A DNA stretch of 6,977 nucleotides. Source: WHSM01 sp050701635 (GTDB lineage Bacteria; Actinomycetota; Actinomycetes; Mycobacteriales; Micromonosporaceae). The translations under genes and the position numbers were made by a program. How positions within the stretch are numbered: the stretch's first letter is position 1; each line of letters begins with the position of its first letter. The notes under the pieces were generated by a model. It did not search any database. It was not told the origin of the DNA and worked only from the letters and a program-made list of their open reading frames with translations. The stretch is taken from contig JBOGDF010000298.1 of NCBI GenBank assembly GCA_050701635.1, positions 1 through 6,977 on the forward strand. The letters are read 5' to 3'. Positions 6,685 through 6,977 of the stretch are shown one piece after another.

Positions 6685-6977
6685 ATGATCCCGTCTCCCG
6701 CCGCCACCCTCGAGGCTGTCCTGCCGCCCGGCGAGGCGCCGTCCCTGTCCGTACCGCCGATCGCGGAGCCGCGTGACGTGACGACCGGATCGTCGCCGGC
6801 GGAGCTGTTACGCGGCGAGCTGCTGGCGGCCGATCCAGCGGGGCTGGCCAGCCTGGCGCGGATGGTCGAGGAGATCACGATCGCGGCGCGGGCCGGGCTG
6901 CGCCGGCGCAGCGGCCCGCTGCCGGCGCTCACCCCGGCGCAGCTCGCCCGGCAGATCGACGCCGACCTGGCCGGTGG
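6685..6977 (+). CDS. Iron-regulated gene, 3' partial; probable PLP-dependent decarboxylase (DesA-like) N-terminus
   Basis: 97 residues are visible before the window ends. After a Pro/Ala-rich start, residues about 39-97 look like an N-terminal helical region. RRRSGPLPALTPAQLARQI (73-91) resembles the RSGPLPAG-type segment near the N-terminus of PLP-dependent group II decarboxylases in siderophore clusters (DesA, lysine to cadaverine, the first step of desferrioxamine synthesis). The catalytic PLP lysine would be far beyond the edge, so the family call relies on recalled similarity plus the iron box. Other siderophore biosynthesis proteins remain possible. The start codon lies 8 bases after the -10, and G/C-rich codon use begins there. 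A TTA leucine codon, rare in such genomes, is at residue 42 (6808-6810). Expression should rise under iron limitation. Confidence 0.7.
   Translation, partial: MIPSPAATLEAVLPPGEAPSLSVPPIAEPRDVTTGSSPAELLRGELLAADPAGLASLARMVEEITIAARAGLRRRSGPLPALTPAQLARQIDADLAG

Overview
The window is very GC-rich, with G or C at most third codon positions, GTG as well as ATG starts, and purine-rich Shine-Dalgarno sites next to several apparently leaderless starts. This is an actinobacterial chromosome. The frequent GTAC/CGTAC tetranucleotides, the SapA-like secreted protein and the iron box before a likely siderophore gene suggest the Micromonosporaceae (Micromonospora, Salinispora or a relative). That family-level placement is an inference. 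No insertion sequences, integrases, phage genes, tRNAs, rRNAs or CRISPR arrays were seen.

Layout from left to right. (1) At 2-1210 (+) is the 3' part of a membrane-anchored protein with PD40/WD40-like beta-propeller repeats; its beginning lies outside the window. (2) At 1238-1310 two almost identical hairpins stand in tandem where this gene converges with the next. (3) At 1345-1776 (-) is a small secreted four-cysteine protein resembling spore-associated protein A, with a leader that can fold right beside its ribosome binding site. (4) At 1925-3907 (-) is acetyl-CoA synthetase (acs), complete and with all key motifs, followed by a strong terminator. (5) Diverging from acs, at 4076-4831 (+), is a Fic-fold protein whose catalytic motif has lost its histidine. 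(6) At 4892-5212 (-) is a small membrane protein, and at 5307-6164 (-) a 6-phosphogluconate-dehydrogenase-like NAD(P) oxidoreductase. (7) About 480 bases of mostly non-coding DNA (6165-6647) hold a hairpin and a few repeats. (8) At the right edge a strong promoter, TTGATA-N17-TAAGCT, has a near-perfect DtxR/IdeR iron box filling its spacer. It drives a gene cut by the window end (6685 onward), whose N-terminus looks like that of a PLP-dependent decarboxylase of siderophore pathways (DesA-like).

The genes are mostly separate transcription units rather than one operon. Acs supplies acetyl-CoA from acetate. The right-hand gene probably opens an iron-repressed siderophore cluster continuing outside the window. 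Three genes (4076, 6164 and 6685) appear to start translation at or within two bases of the transcription start, with a TANNNT element 6 to 8 bases before the start codon and no Shine-Dalgarno. I found no clear case of a wholly new multi-gene system. The best leads are the degenerate Fic protein next to acs, the iron-box promoter, and the structured leader of the SapA-like gene.
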